Below, piece by piece: positions 38,101 through 48,400 of a stretch of 64,000 nucleotides of DNA. Position 1 is the first letter of the stretch, and each line of letters begins with the position of its first letter. The stretch lies in the NCBI RefSeq assembly GCF_000006445.2, contig NC_006044.2, positions 744,001-808,000 of the forward strand, read 5' to 3'. Origin of the DNA: Debaryomyces hansenii CBS767. Its lineage: Eukaryota > Ascomycota > Pichiomycetes > Serinales > Debaryomycetaceae. The position numbers were made by a program, and so were the translations under genes. The notes beneath the pieces were generated by a model. It did no database searches and had not been told where the DNA came from. It saw only the letters and a list, made by a program, of their open reading frames with translations.

Positions 38101-39210
38101 TTACAATGATGGGAAGTTCTTGTCATTGACAGCTGGCTTCTTAGCAGAAGAAGAAGAAGAAGGAGTTGGCTTTTTACCGTTGAAGCCACCTCTTTCACCA
38201 CCTCTCTTTCCACCTCTCTTGTTGAAGCCACCTCTTTCGCTACCACCTCTTCTAGATTCAGATGGTCTGGAGTTAGAGGATTGGTCAGCAAAAGAAGCTT
38301 CGATATCTAAGAACTTCTTTTCCTTAGCGGCCTTGGCCTTAGCCTTCTTGGCAACAGATGGGGCAACGTAAGCTTCTTGATCCTTTTCGATCTTTTCAGC
38401 AGAAGACCATTTGTCTTCGGCACCAGCGTTAGCTGATCTAAGGTTCTTCTTACCATCTAATTCTTGTTGCTTGGCTTGTAAGTCGGCAAAGTAATCAGAC
38501 AAGGATTGCTTTGGAGCAGCTTCAACTTCATTGACAGCGGTGGCATCACCGGTTTCAAGTTCTTCGACGGCATCGGAGACAGCTTCAACTTCAGCTTCGA
38601 ATTCTCTCTTTTCACCGTCCTTGAATCTCTTACCGTCAGACTTGTTAGATCTGGAGTGACGGTCAAATGGCTTCTTGTAGTGTTTAGATGGAGTAGAGGA
38701 TGGAGCGGAAACGTTCTTGTTATCTGGTCTGTTCTTGAAAGCACCTTCGTTACCGGTAGCCTTGGCCTTCTTCTTAGCCTTAGCTGGGTCGGCTGATGCT
38801 GGTGGAACATCAGACTTCTTGGATGAGGTGGTGTTCTTAACTACCTCTCTAATTGGAAGCTTTGGAGTTGAATCATCTTCAACATCATTACCTAATAAAT
38901 GGTATAAGTTCTAATTTTATGTTAGTATCCTCAATTGTATCGTTCCCCATGTCGTCTCATAATCTCATGTTCAATTCGTTGTCCCCTGCCCTGTTCTGTC
39001 ATTATACTTGTTCTCTCCATAATCGTCTACACTTCTAACCCGGGCGGTAACTCATAATCTTCAATTTGACCTATCTACATCCTTTTGTGTGGCTTTATGT
39101 CCCTTTTGATATCTGCACCCTTATCGTACGATTGATTGACAATTGAGATTATTTCGACAACAAATCCTTCACTATCGATCACAATTACTTACTTTATTTT
39201 CAAAAGACAT
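38101..39210 (-). CDS. STM1: Ribosome-binding translation factor Stm1, two exons
   Basis: Exons are 39193-39210 (MSFENK) and 38101-38910, giving 275 residues. Stm1 (SERBP1-like) binds 80S ribosomes and preserves them during starvation; it also affects TORC1 signalling. The joined start, MSFENK then NLYHLLGNDVEDD, aligns with MSNPFDLLGNDVED of S. cerevisiae Stm1, and the length matches (273). Other family landmarks are SSKKSDVPPASADPAKA, the DRHSR motif and a Lys/Gly/Arg-rich RGG tail (RRGGSERGGFNKRGGKRGG) near 220-250. The ORF starting at the internal methionine covers only the last third. The intron just after the start, strong codon bias and an upstream RRPE resemble ribosomal-protein genes. 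Confidence 0.93.
38911..39192 (-). other. STM1: Intron in STM1, 282 nt
   Basis: Donor GTAAGT directly after codon 6, branch site TACTAAC, acceptor ATTAG about 10 nt later. Splicing is needed to join a start codon to the Stm1 reading frame. Confidence 0.92.
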
Positions 39211-39587
39211 CTTAAATCAAAGTCTAGCTTATCTTATAACTGTATTACTTGTATTTTAAAAATTGCTTTAAAGAAAAAGGTTGAAAAATTTTAGCTGACC
39301 GTCCAATTCTCAACGTCGACTTTTGTGAACTTTTGTGTAACTTGGTCTCACTCACTAGTTGTTCTAGTAATATCCTATTGTGTGTAAATTACAGTATATA
39401 TAGTAGTTAAGGTAAGTAAAAAGCAGTATATTACAATAAACTAAGTAGTTATATAGACGATAGACATATACTATGGAACTTAGCAAATATCAATTGAAAA
39501 CGAGTAAATGTAGGTAGATTCGCGAAGAAATAGTAAGCTGGTGCAATATGAAATGAACTTATAATGTCAATTGTAGCAATAAGTACA
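39211..39587. other. Intergenic region between STM1 and SEC7, 377 bp
   Basis: This is the STM1 promoter plus the 3' flank of SEC7. An RRPE (separate entry) is the only motif noted. Confidence 0.6.
39282..39292 (+). promoter_or_regulatory. STM1: RRPE upstream of STM1
   Basis: TGAAAAATTTT is a full RRPE match, about 72 bp before the STM1 ATG. Stb3, encoded 3-4 kb away, is the known binder of this element in S. cerevisiae. Confidence 0.45.
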
Positions 39588-42500
39588 TTATTTGTTCTTT
39601 GTAGTAATGAAGGTATCACCAACTCTGACAAAGAATACTCTGACTGCAGATCTTAAGTCCGGAGTCATATTCTTTGAGAAGAGCTTCAAAGACAACTGGT
39701 ACATAAATGGAGTGTATTCGAGGAAGTCATCTTCGTCGAGCTCGACAAAACCCTGGAAGATTTCAATGATAACTGGTTTCCAAGTGGTTATGTTCCTCAG
39801 TTGGTTAGTTTCATCGAATTCGGAGTATCTCTCGGTTATGTCGTTGCACAACGGAATGACGGAGTCCATGATTGATTTTTTAGAGTGATTATTGGTCTTG
39901 TCGTCGTCACAGTACATTCTAAACATGATATTGATGAAAACGGCGGCGGAACTCGACTCTTGTTTCAAAAGATTTGGAAGTCTTTCGATAACACCGGCAT
40001 TCCATAACCTGACTCTCAAATCGTAATCATCGTTGAACTTTCTGGCAAACTCATAGCTGTCGTGTAACAATGCTGCTAACTTTACCGAGTAGTCATGAGG
40101 AACAGATTCATAAAACATGTCATTTTCAAATAACTCGGATAAAGTTTCAATCATCAACAATTGCAATACACACTTCACCACGATCGAAGACTTTTCCTTG
40201 GATTTACGCAATCTTGCTTCAGTATCGTCGAAAACATGCGACGACGTACTTATTGGCGAGTCGGTATTATTTTCATCGCCAAAGGCTTCGATCCCATACT
40301 CTTCTTCTCTTGGTGAGTGTTGGTCCTTAGCACGTAATGGGTCCAATGTAAATAATTCCTTAGCAGTGGTTAAATCAAACAAATCAGAAAATGAATGGGT
40401 GATTTTATCCCATTGCTCGCTGTTGAATTTACCTGCATTATCTATTAACAACGTGTGCAAACATGATCTACCAATTCTAGCAATGGTATCATTTTCCTGG
40501 CAAATACACGATGTGAGTAAATTCAAATAGCCACCTAACATTCTGCTTAATGCATCGAAATAATGCGTAAACAATGTAATCATGTTACGCAACGCTTGAA
40601 TTAATGTGGTAGACAACCATACCGATAATTTATCATTATTATCAATATTATGCAACTCCCAATGATTACTTAAAACACTAAAGATAGGGAATAATAATTG
40701 GTGGCAAATAAGGTCCCAGAAATCGTATTCAAAATACTCTCCATAATTCAACAAAATATCGAATAAAGAATTTAATGCTCTAGATCTAACTTCTAATTCT
40801 CCACCCGTCATAATGATGTCATGGAAACCAAATAAAACAGGAAACCACAATTTAACAAGATCGTCATTCTTGACTACAGATTGCTGATCGACGTCATCCT
40901 TATCCACGGCCAATGTTTCCGTTTCATTGTCTGTAGTTTTGAAGCTAAACCCTGCAATTTGTGTAATTAGTTTCAGTAACACATCTAGCGCCAACAAACT
41001 AACTTTTTGGAAACGCTCATTCTTCGCTAATTCAGTGAAACAAACAACAAGATCAGCGAATGATTCCTGAGTGCGGACCTCGTGGATATACTCTCTATTA
41101 ATCCAATTAGCCATCTTAAAACTTTTAAAGACTAAAGATTCTTTGTTCTCCCTAGCTGCAGCTGTCAAGACCCCAAATATGGTTTTCCAGCCTGATTTAA
41201 TCTTGTTTGCTTTAGCTAAAATCATGTTATTTATACATTCTAGCACCATATCTTTAATCTCCAACGATTCGTTGTAACGGATGATATGTTCAAATGGTTT
41301 CAAAAACTCTTTTTGGAATTTAAAATGCGATAATTCATCAATCTCTAAAAACCTCATCGATAATTGTCTTAATGAATCCAACGCAAAGAATACAACAGCC
41401 AGGTTACTATGACAGCCTACTTTGTTGAAAATTTCACCCATTATAGACCACAATTGAGACCACTCAAGACGAATACGGCTCATATTGTAGTAACAAATGT
41501 CAACCACCTTTTGCAAGGAAAACATTCTTGGATTTGTACTTTGGCCTGAAGACTCAATTTCTTCAGAAGAAACTTTAGATAGGGCTTTTACGAATTCAAC
41601 AATACTCTCCCCGGATAAATTAGCACTATTCGTGAAAACTTTATCCATAGCAACTTCAAGTTCAGTTTTGGTCAATAATTGAGCAACATCCTGATTTAAA
41701 TGTTGATTATGGAATTTGTTTGATGCAGTTTGGGAGGCAGTGGCTGAAGAAGTAAACAGACTGAAGAAACCGGCGCTCGCCACAGTACTATCAATTGAAG
41801 ACCTATTCACCAATTTTGCAATGGAAACATCCGGAATTGAGTCTTGATCAACACCTTGAGCAATCAACTGCAATCTTTCCAATTGTGAGATAGAAGTTAA
41901 TACTTGAATCCATGAAGACTTTAAGCTATTACTTTCAGATACAGCTAAATCAAGCATGATATAAATTGCATCCACATTCTTTGTTTTCATCTCTTGAAAA
42001 TTGTTCAAATTTTGAAATTGAACCAAAGCACCAATAAATGAAGTTCTGGCATAATCCAAATCAAACATACAAGCAATACGAATAGATAATTTAATTCCTT
42101 CTAAACTCATTTTGGTGATGTATTCTTCATCATATTCTTTGAAGGGTGGTGTTAATCCAGCTAGGATAGACATCCATAATGTATCAAAAATTGATTTGAC
42201 ATGATGCACATGAGAAGCTGCATAGAAGACACCTCCATTAGAATCATCAGATTTTAACCGTTTGCCTAAATTTCTGACTAACTTTTCGGTTTTAGTAGAC
42301 ATTTCCTTCGAAGCATGAATGTAAGCTTCACGATTTAAATCACGGCCTCCAAAGAATCCCATAGAGGGAGTAGACTGAGGCATATTCATATCGCCGGCCA
42401 ATAATGCTGCATGTTGCTCGGATTGTAATTTTATCTCATTCGCTTGAATTTCATCATAAATTCTCTCTAACATTTCACGAGGTAAGTCTTTACCATCATC

Positions 42501-45128
42501 AATACCAGCATTATTCATAATGAAATTATCTAGAGTCATTCTAACTTTAATTTGCGGTGAATGTAAATCAGTATTGAGCAAAATAACAGAGTAAGCTAAT
42601 ACATAAGCTGCATCCGCATTTGAAAATACTGTAGGATTCCCTAAGAGATATCTTTCAGCAAATTTTAACATAAATCTATCAATTTTTTGTGCCTCACCTG
42701 GTAATCTAAATGATTGCAAAAATCTTCTCATTGAATCCACGAACCCACTATTAGTAAAATCCATTTGATCCACGAAAGCATGCATTATGGCGACATTCTT
42801 TTCATCACCCTCACCCAAATATTCTCCTATTGCTGCCTTGTCTAAACCATCTGTCTCAAGCAAAAATTTCGCTATATCTTTGGGATCATCAGAAGCAAGA
42901 AAATTCTGTTCCATGAAATACTTAAGACCTTTCTTTGCCTTTTGGTTAAATTGTCTTATACCTTCTAAGAAAGCTTTTTTACGTTGTTTCAAATTTTCGA
43001 ATTGTTCTGGATCATCAGATTCGCTGAATGCATCAGTATTAGAACCATTAACAAAGGAAGCGTTCCGTGAATTGTTCATAGTAGAAATACTTGAATCACC
43101 ACCACTTTTTGTTTTCTCCATATTAAGAGACAAATGCGATCCATTTTGGTTCATGGTACCATTTCCTAATTTTGTATTATTACGAATTCCCTTTTGGGCC
43201 CAGGAATATAATGAACGTAAAAATGCAACAGAACAGCTAATAGAAGTCATCTTCAATGCATACTCTAATGGGAAACTATTATATATTTCAGGTTCAGGTG
43301 GTTTGGAAGCCATAGTGCTGCTCGTCAAATTGGCAATCTTACTAATATCATACACCGATATTCCTTTCCTTCTATTATTAATATATGCCTGCTTTTGTTG
43401 TGGAGTTACTTCAATTCGTATTAAGGAGAGTTTGGTTAAGTAATCAATCACTTTTTCGCAAACATTAGGCATAGAACTATCACAATCATAATTCAAATAA
43501 AATTCTATAATACATCTAGAATCATTGCATAACTTCTCAATGATAGAAAGTAAATACCGTTTTTGATGTGGTGTCGATGTCTTCATTTCGGCTACGGGGA
43601 AATAAATTTCATCCCAAAACACAGGAATTTCCCTCTTGAATTCAGAACGTAAGTTGGAAATTATCAACCAGAAAATCTCTAATGAAAGTTCAAAAACTGG
43701 AGCAAGGGAGGATGCCGCATTTCTTGATAACGATAAACAAACATATTGCCTTACCGCATTGATTAATCTTGTCTGTTCATTAGAATGAGAAGATAAGATA
43801 ACCACATCATGACTTAAAAATATTTCAATATGCTCTTTGAGTACAGTATGAATAATATGCAAAGATAGCAATTTGGATCTAACTGAATGCGACCTCATAT
43901 CCAATGCATCTGATTCTAACGGTTTTACCGAAAGTTTACACATTGCTCTGAAAATTAAAAAGGCATCTTTAACTACCAAGTCTTCATCTTTTTCTGTAGC
44001 CTTATTAGCCTCATTGACACGATCATTGTCATTGGTATCATCATTAATTTTTTCTAAGTTTTCTAAAGTTAACCTTTCTTGAGTTGTTTCTTCCACAGAA
44101 TTAACAACTTCTTCACTCATGTTTTGTGGAGATTTAATATTTGAATTACTGTCAGACTTCGAAGATTTATTTCGCATAGCAGATGCATCGTTAATTCTTT
44201 GGAAGATAGCCGCAATAACTTGTGTCAATATTCCTTGTGCTACCGACTGATTTCTTGCATTCAATGAAAAGATAAAAACATTGTATATCTGTCTGACCGC
44301 CTTCAACAATGAAGCACCATGGCAAGGCATTAGGAGAATACAATGCATTAATGCACGCACAACTTGCAACTCAACTTCCGCATCTGTACCTTCACCTTCA
44401 AAGCACGAAGAGATTATATTGACAGATGCATCAGTTAATTCTACTTTTTCCTTTTCATCATTAATCTGAGCGTAATCAAACAATTTAAGGAAGAGATCAA
44501 TAGCTTTGGCTTTCAACTCACTATTTGCCTTCTCACAAGTAGTCTTGATTGCACTTAGTATTGTGAGATAATCCTTAGATCCTGAGTTGATTACATCGAG
44601 GCCCTTTTGAACTGCCGACTTAAGAGCTTCATTCTTCTTTGCATCCTTACTGGATAAAATACTCTCGAAAACCTTTTTGAATATCTGTGTGTTATCCACC
44701 GTAGCAGTTGAACTCACTGACATATTTGACTGACGACGGTTATGTGATGATGTAGGTGTACGAGACGAAATTGAAGTCGATGCAACACGCAGCTGTGGAG
44801 AGCTAGTAGACTCCATCGATTCATTTTGTCTTTCGATAGGCGTATTCAACGCGCTGTCATCATCATTAACTTCAATTTCGGGATTTCCCAATGCACTCTC
44901 TGGAACCGATTCCGATCCATGATCCCCAGGACCCTCACCCTGCAGATCATTCTCTCTCTTTTCAGCGGTTTCCTCTTCTTCTGGATTGGTATTAACCTCA
45001 ATTTCTTTTTCTTTTATTTCTTTGGATTCTTCATAGTTCTCTGAGCCATCAACGGCTTTTTCCGGTTCATCAAGTTTTATTTCTTCCAAATTTTCATTAT
45101 TTCGCATACTATTATCGTCCTGAGACAT
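39588..45128 (-). CDS. SEC7: Trans-Golgi Arf guanine-nucleotide exchange factor Sec7
   Basis: This is a very large Arf-GEF (1846 residues) that activates Arf1 at the late Golgi. Layout: an acidic, Ser-rich N-terminus to about 140; the DCB-HUS region to about 700; the catalytic Sec7 domain at about 712-895, with FRLPGEAQKIDR carrying the catalytic glutamate near 812; then HDS1-4 helical repeats to the end. The open frame begins at a TTG at 45149; the ATG at 45128 (MSQDDNS) is the real start. The protein is slightly shorter than S. cerevisiae Sec7 (2009) mainly through a shorter acidic N-terminus. Many + strand ORFs in this interval are antisense shadows. Confidence 0.95.
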   Translation of the reverse strand: MSQDDNSMRNNENLEEIKLDEPEKAVDGSENYEESKEIKEKEIEVNTNPEEEETAEKRENDLQGEGPGDHGSESVPESALGNPEIEVNDDDSALNTPIERQNESMESTSSPQLRVASTSISSRTPTSSHNRRQSNMSVSSTATVDNTQIFKKVFESILSSKDAKKNEALKSAVQKGLDVINSGSKDYLTILSAIKTTCEKANSELKAKAIDLFLKLFDYAQINDEKEKVELTDASVNIISSCFEGEGTDAEVELQVVRALMHCILLMPCHGASLLKAVRQIYNVFIFSLNARNQSVAQGILTQVIAAIFQRINDASAMRNKSSKSDSNSNIKSPQNMSEEVVNSVEETTQERLTLENLEKINDDTNDNDRVNEANKATEKDEDLVVKDAFLIFRAMCKLSVKPLESDALDMRSHSVRSKLLSLHIIHTVLKEHIEIFLSHDVVILSSHSNEQTRLINAVRQYVCLSLSRNAASSLAPVFELSLEIFWLIISNLRSEFKREIPVFWDEIYFPVAEMKTSTPHQKRYLLSIIEKLCNDSRCIIEFYLNYDCDSSMPNVCEKVIDYLTKLSLIRIEVTPQQKQAYINNRRKGISVYDISKIANLTSSTMASKPPEPEIYNSFPLEYALKMTSISCSVAFLRSLYSWAQKGIRNNTKLGNGTMNQNGSHLSLNMEKTKSGGDSSISTMNNSRNASFVNGSNTDAFSESDDPEQFENLKQRKKAFLEGIRQFNQKAKKGLKYFMEQNFLASDDPKDIAKFLLETDGLDKAAIGEYLGEGDEKNVAIMHAFVDQMDFTNSGFVDSMRRFLQSFRLPGEAQKIDRFMLKFAERYLLGNPTVFSNADAAYVLAYSVILLNTDLHSPQIKVRMTLDNFIMNNAGIDDGKDLPREMLERIYDEIQANEIKLQSEQHAALLAGDMNMPQSTPSMGFFGGRDLNREAYIHASKEMSTKTEKLVRNLGKRLKSDDSNGGVFYAASHVHHVKSIFDTLWMSILAGLTPPFKEYDEEYITKMSLEGIKLSIRIACMFDLDYARTSFIGALVQFQNLNNFQEMKTKNVDAIYIMLDLAVSESNSLKSSWIQVLTSISQLERLQLIAQGVDQDSIPDVSIAKLVNRSSIDSTVASAGFFSLFTSSATASQTASNKFHNQHLNQDVAQLLTKTELEVAMDKVFTNSANLSGESIVEFVKALSKVSSEEIESSGQSTNPRMFSLQKVVDICYYNMSRIRLEWSQLWSIMGEIFNKVGCHSNLAVVFFALDSLRQLSMRFLEIDELSHFKFQKEFLKPFEHIIRYNESLEIKDMVLECINNMILAKANKIKSGWKTIFGVLTAAARENKESLVFKSFKMANWINREYIHEVRTQESFADLVVCFTELAKNERFQKVSLLALDVLLKLITQIAGFSFKTTDNETETLAVDKDDVDQQSVVKNDDLVKLWFPVLFGFHDIIMTGGELEVRSRALNSLFDILLNYGEYFEYDFWDLICHQLLFPIFSVLSNHWELHNIDNNDKLSVWLSTTLIQALRNMITLFTHYFDALSRMLGGYLNLLTSCICQENDTIARIGRSCLHTLLIDNAGKFNSEQWDKITHSFSDLFDLTTAKELFTLDPLRAKDQHSPREEEYGIEAFGDENNTDSPISTSSHVFDDTEARLRKSKEKSSIVVKCVLQLLMIETLSELFENDMFYESVPHDYSVKLAALLHDSYEFARKFNDDYDLRVRLWNAGVIERLPNLLKQESSSAAVFINIMFRMYCDDDKTNNHSKKSIMDSVIPLCNDITERYSEFDETNQLRNITTWKPVIIEIFQGFVELDEDDFLEYTPFMYQLSLKLFSKNMTPDLRSAVRVFFVRVGDTFITTKNK

Positions 45129-45470
45129 TGTATTTATATAATTGATCAACTCAGCTCAATTAAAATCGAAAATAACTAATTCTTCTATAGCTAATTGATA
45201 GATAAATAAACCAAGGATTCGTGTATTATTCTATAGATTATGTGGTTAACGAAATCTCAGCCGAGACAGAGGTTGAGTATCGCACGACCGGTTTACCAAC
45301 AAATCAATAGATCGGCAAACTACAGATATCATATAAGGGATGTTCTAAAAGTAAAAGGTAAGTTTTAAAAAGGGCAGCAATCGACAGGAATACAATTAAA
45401 TAGACTCTTTATTAATAACGTTCTATACATATGTAATTTAAAATAAAACTAAAGTATTCTTCATATTTTC
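45129..45470. other. Intergenic region between SEC7 and FAS2, 342 bp
   Basis: This is the SEC7 promoter side and FAS2 3' flank. It contains the 42-codon micro-ORF annotated separately. Confidence 0.55.
45240..45368 (+). CDS. Candidate micro-ORF or orphan first exon, 42 codons
   Basis: This ORF (MWLTKSQPRQRLSIARPV start) is strongly basic, with no acidic residue in its first 30, and amphipathic-looking, like a mitochondrial presequence. Its last codons overlap AAG|GTAAGT, a perfect splice-donor context at 45358. No convincing branch site and acceptor follow before FAS2. It could be a tiny mitochondrial protein, an exon stranded by rearrangement, or chance. Confidence 0.3.
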   Translation: MWLTKSQPRQRLSIARPVYQQINRSANYRYHIRDVLKVKGKF

Positions 45471-48400
45471 TTAAAATTCACTTAATGCGACGGCAGTGGC
45501 TTGGAAATCGTCATGGGAAATAGAAATGTTGATCTTCTTGACACCAGCGCTGTCAGCAGTTTTCTTAGCAGCATCGTTCAATTTAACTTGTGGAGCACCA
45601 TTGTTATCACGGGTGATCTCAATATCAATTAAAGATGCGCCAGCACCTTGGGATTTAACGCCCAAAGCCTTGAAAACAGCCTCCTTAGCAGACCAAGTAC
45701 CGGTGTAAGAAGCGGATGGAGAGGAAGACTTATCACAGTAAGCACGTTCAGCCGCAGTGAAGTTTCTTTCAAGGAAAGTTTCGTTGTCCAAGTTAAGCGC
45801 TGAGATTAATTCGACATCAACACCAACACCTTTAGAAGACTTGTTTAATGAGCTTAAAGCTTTACCAGTAGAATCAGCAACCTCGCTAACATAAGACTTT
45901 GACGATTGAATTGATTTGTTGGAGAAGCTTAACTCATCCTTACCAACTTCAACACGGGCAAGAGGGTCTAAGTAAACTGGTTGTTCCAATTCGTCACCGT
46001 ATGGAGGATGTTCCTTAGCAACAAACATAGTGTTACGGGTAATAGCATTATGCATGTAACGGTATGCCTTCTTGTTACGAGCAGTAACTTTGGTGGCATA
46101 GGATTCATAAGTAGCTTGGTCTAAGATACCGAATAAGTAATCTGGGTGAACTGCAATTGCTTGAGCACCCTTTTGGCCAAAACCGAAAGAAGTAACTGAA
46201 ACAGCTTTAATACCATCGGTTTGGATAGATCTAGATGGATATAAGACGTATTCGTATTCTTCTAAGATCTTGTCGACGTTATCGGCATTTCTGTTACCTG
46301 GAACAAGACCCGAATTCAAGATTTGAATAGCACCATTCAACATCCAAGCACCAGCAGCACCCTTTGGATGACCAGTTAAGTATTTTTGGAAAACACCAAA
46401 GACTGGGTTACCTTCACTTCTACCCAAATGTTTCATCATCTTGTTAATAGTGGCTGATTCATTCTTATCGTTGGCGACAGTAGAAGTACCATGGAATGAA
46501 GCAACACCTAAGTCATCGATAGTCAAACCGAAGGCAGCCAAAGATCCTCTCAATGGAGCAATTCTTGGATCAGACTTAAAGAAATTGTTACCCCATTGTT
46601 TCTTAGCATCAGAAATTTGACGCTTAGCTTCACGGTGAATTTCTTCGGTACGTTCACGGAAGAAATCACTTGAAGAGAATTCAGTACCATATTCTTCCTT
46701 AGCTAATTCAACCTCTTCATTCAAGTATTCAATTTCACCTTCTTCCCAACACTTAACTTGTTGCAATCTTTGTTTCAATTGACGAGATCTATACTTGATG
46801 TTCAACATTTGCGATGGGTACTTCAAGTCACCGTGATGTTCACGCGCGGTGGTCAAAATACCCTTACCTGGAGCAGGAACAGATCTACCGATCTTATCAG
46901 AGGCGGTAGCAGTCATAGCTAAGACGGCATAAATTGGAACACCCATTTTGATTGCTAAATCAGCATTCATAATAACTTGAATACCGGAACCTTGAGCTTC
47001 CATGAAACCGTTTCTGCTGGTAGTAGCTGGTCTCGACATTTCCTTTGGAGTTCTTCCGTGTTCGAACTCCTTGTTAGAGTTAGAAGTGGCGTTCATATTA
47101 GCGAATTCATAAGAACCTTCTTCTTGGAAATCATCATAACCACCAACAATAACAACCTTAGCTTTACCAGATAACAAAGTTTCAATACCAATATCGACGG
47201 ATTCAACGGCAGTTGCACATGCACCGACTGGTGTTTTGATTGGACCTGACGATGATAATAACAACATATTAACCCATGCAGACATCGTGTTGATGAAAGA
47301 TTCTTGTAAGATATCGTTTTGAACAGGCTTGTCGGCGTATCTGTCTCTGAACATACCACGTAAAGCAGAAACACCACCCATACCAGAACCGGAACAGTTA
47401 CCAACCTCTGAGATATGAACGTATTTATAGAATTCATAAGGATCGGTGATACCAGCTGATAATAATGCTTCCACGGTAGAGACCAAGACGTACAAGGTGA
47501 TTGGATCAACTTGGTTAATGGTGTCTTCGGAAATACCATAACGACGAGCGTTCCATCCAGAAGGAATTTGACCAGCAACAAGACGGTCAAACCTCAAGGC
47601 CTTTGGTACGTACAAGCTAGCACCCTTCAACAATTTGACAGTGTATTCTCCTGAATCTTGGATTTCAAAAATTTCACACTTATCGCCATGTTCTAATTTA
47701 TATTGTTCGGCTGTTTCCTTGGAAGTTTCAAATGCTTCTAAGTCGTGTTGGATCACGACTTCTTGAATCATTTGCTTCTTCTTTGGATCATATCCATGGA
47801 ACAATTCTGGTTCAATCAAACGAATACCAGAGTGATCTAAGATTTCTTCTTCATATTTACTCTTGATATCCTTGTCATCAACTGGTTGTTCAGTCTTGGT
47901 ATCAACCCAACCACAGTATGGCTTACCCTTCAACTTACCATTATGGTACTTGATTAAGCCCATGATCCAGGCCATTTCAATACAACCTTCCAATGAAAAT
48001 TCACCATTAGCTTCCATTTCCCATCTAGTTCTAGAGTTACCCCATGGACCAACTTCAGAGAAACCAGTAACAACAATAACATTTTCTAAGTCTAACATAC
48101 CTTCTAAATCTGGTGCGATCTTCTTAATTTCATCATAAGACTTCAAGGTTGGGAATTCGAATTTCATATTAGATCTTGGTTGAACAGTAACCTTAGAATA
48201 GTTGGCATCAACATTATCACCATTAATGACCTTCTGTTCAATGGCAGATTCGATGGAGACAGCTCTTCTAATATCAGCAGTTTCAGTTAAATCACTTCTC
48301 AATTTAGATGTGAATTCCTTCAAGTTGTCAATGAATTGTAAACCACCGTTCAAGTCGGCCATAACAGGTTCTTCCTGACATAATTGAACAATTTCTGGGG

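Noticed and set aside
38457..38810. 117-codon minus-strand ORF overlapping STM1
   Set aside because: It is a frame-shifted reading of exon 2 of STM1; the correct frame continues upstream through an intron to a good start.
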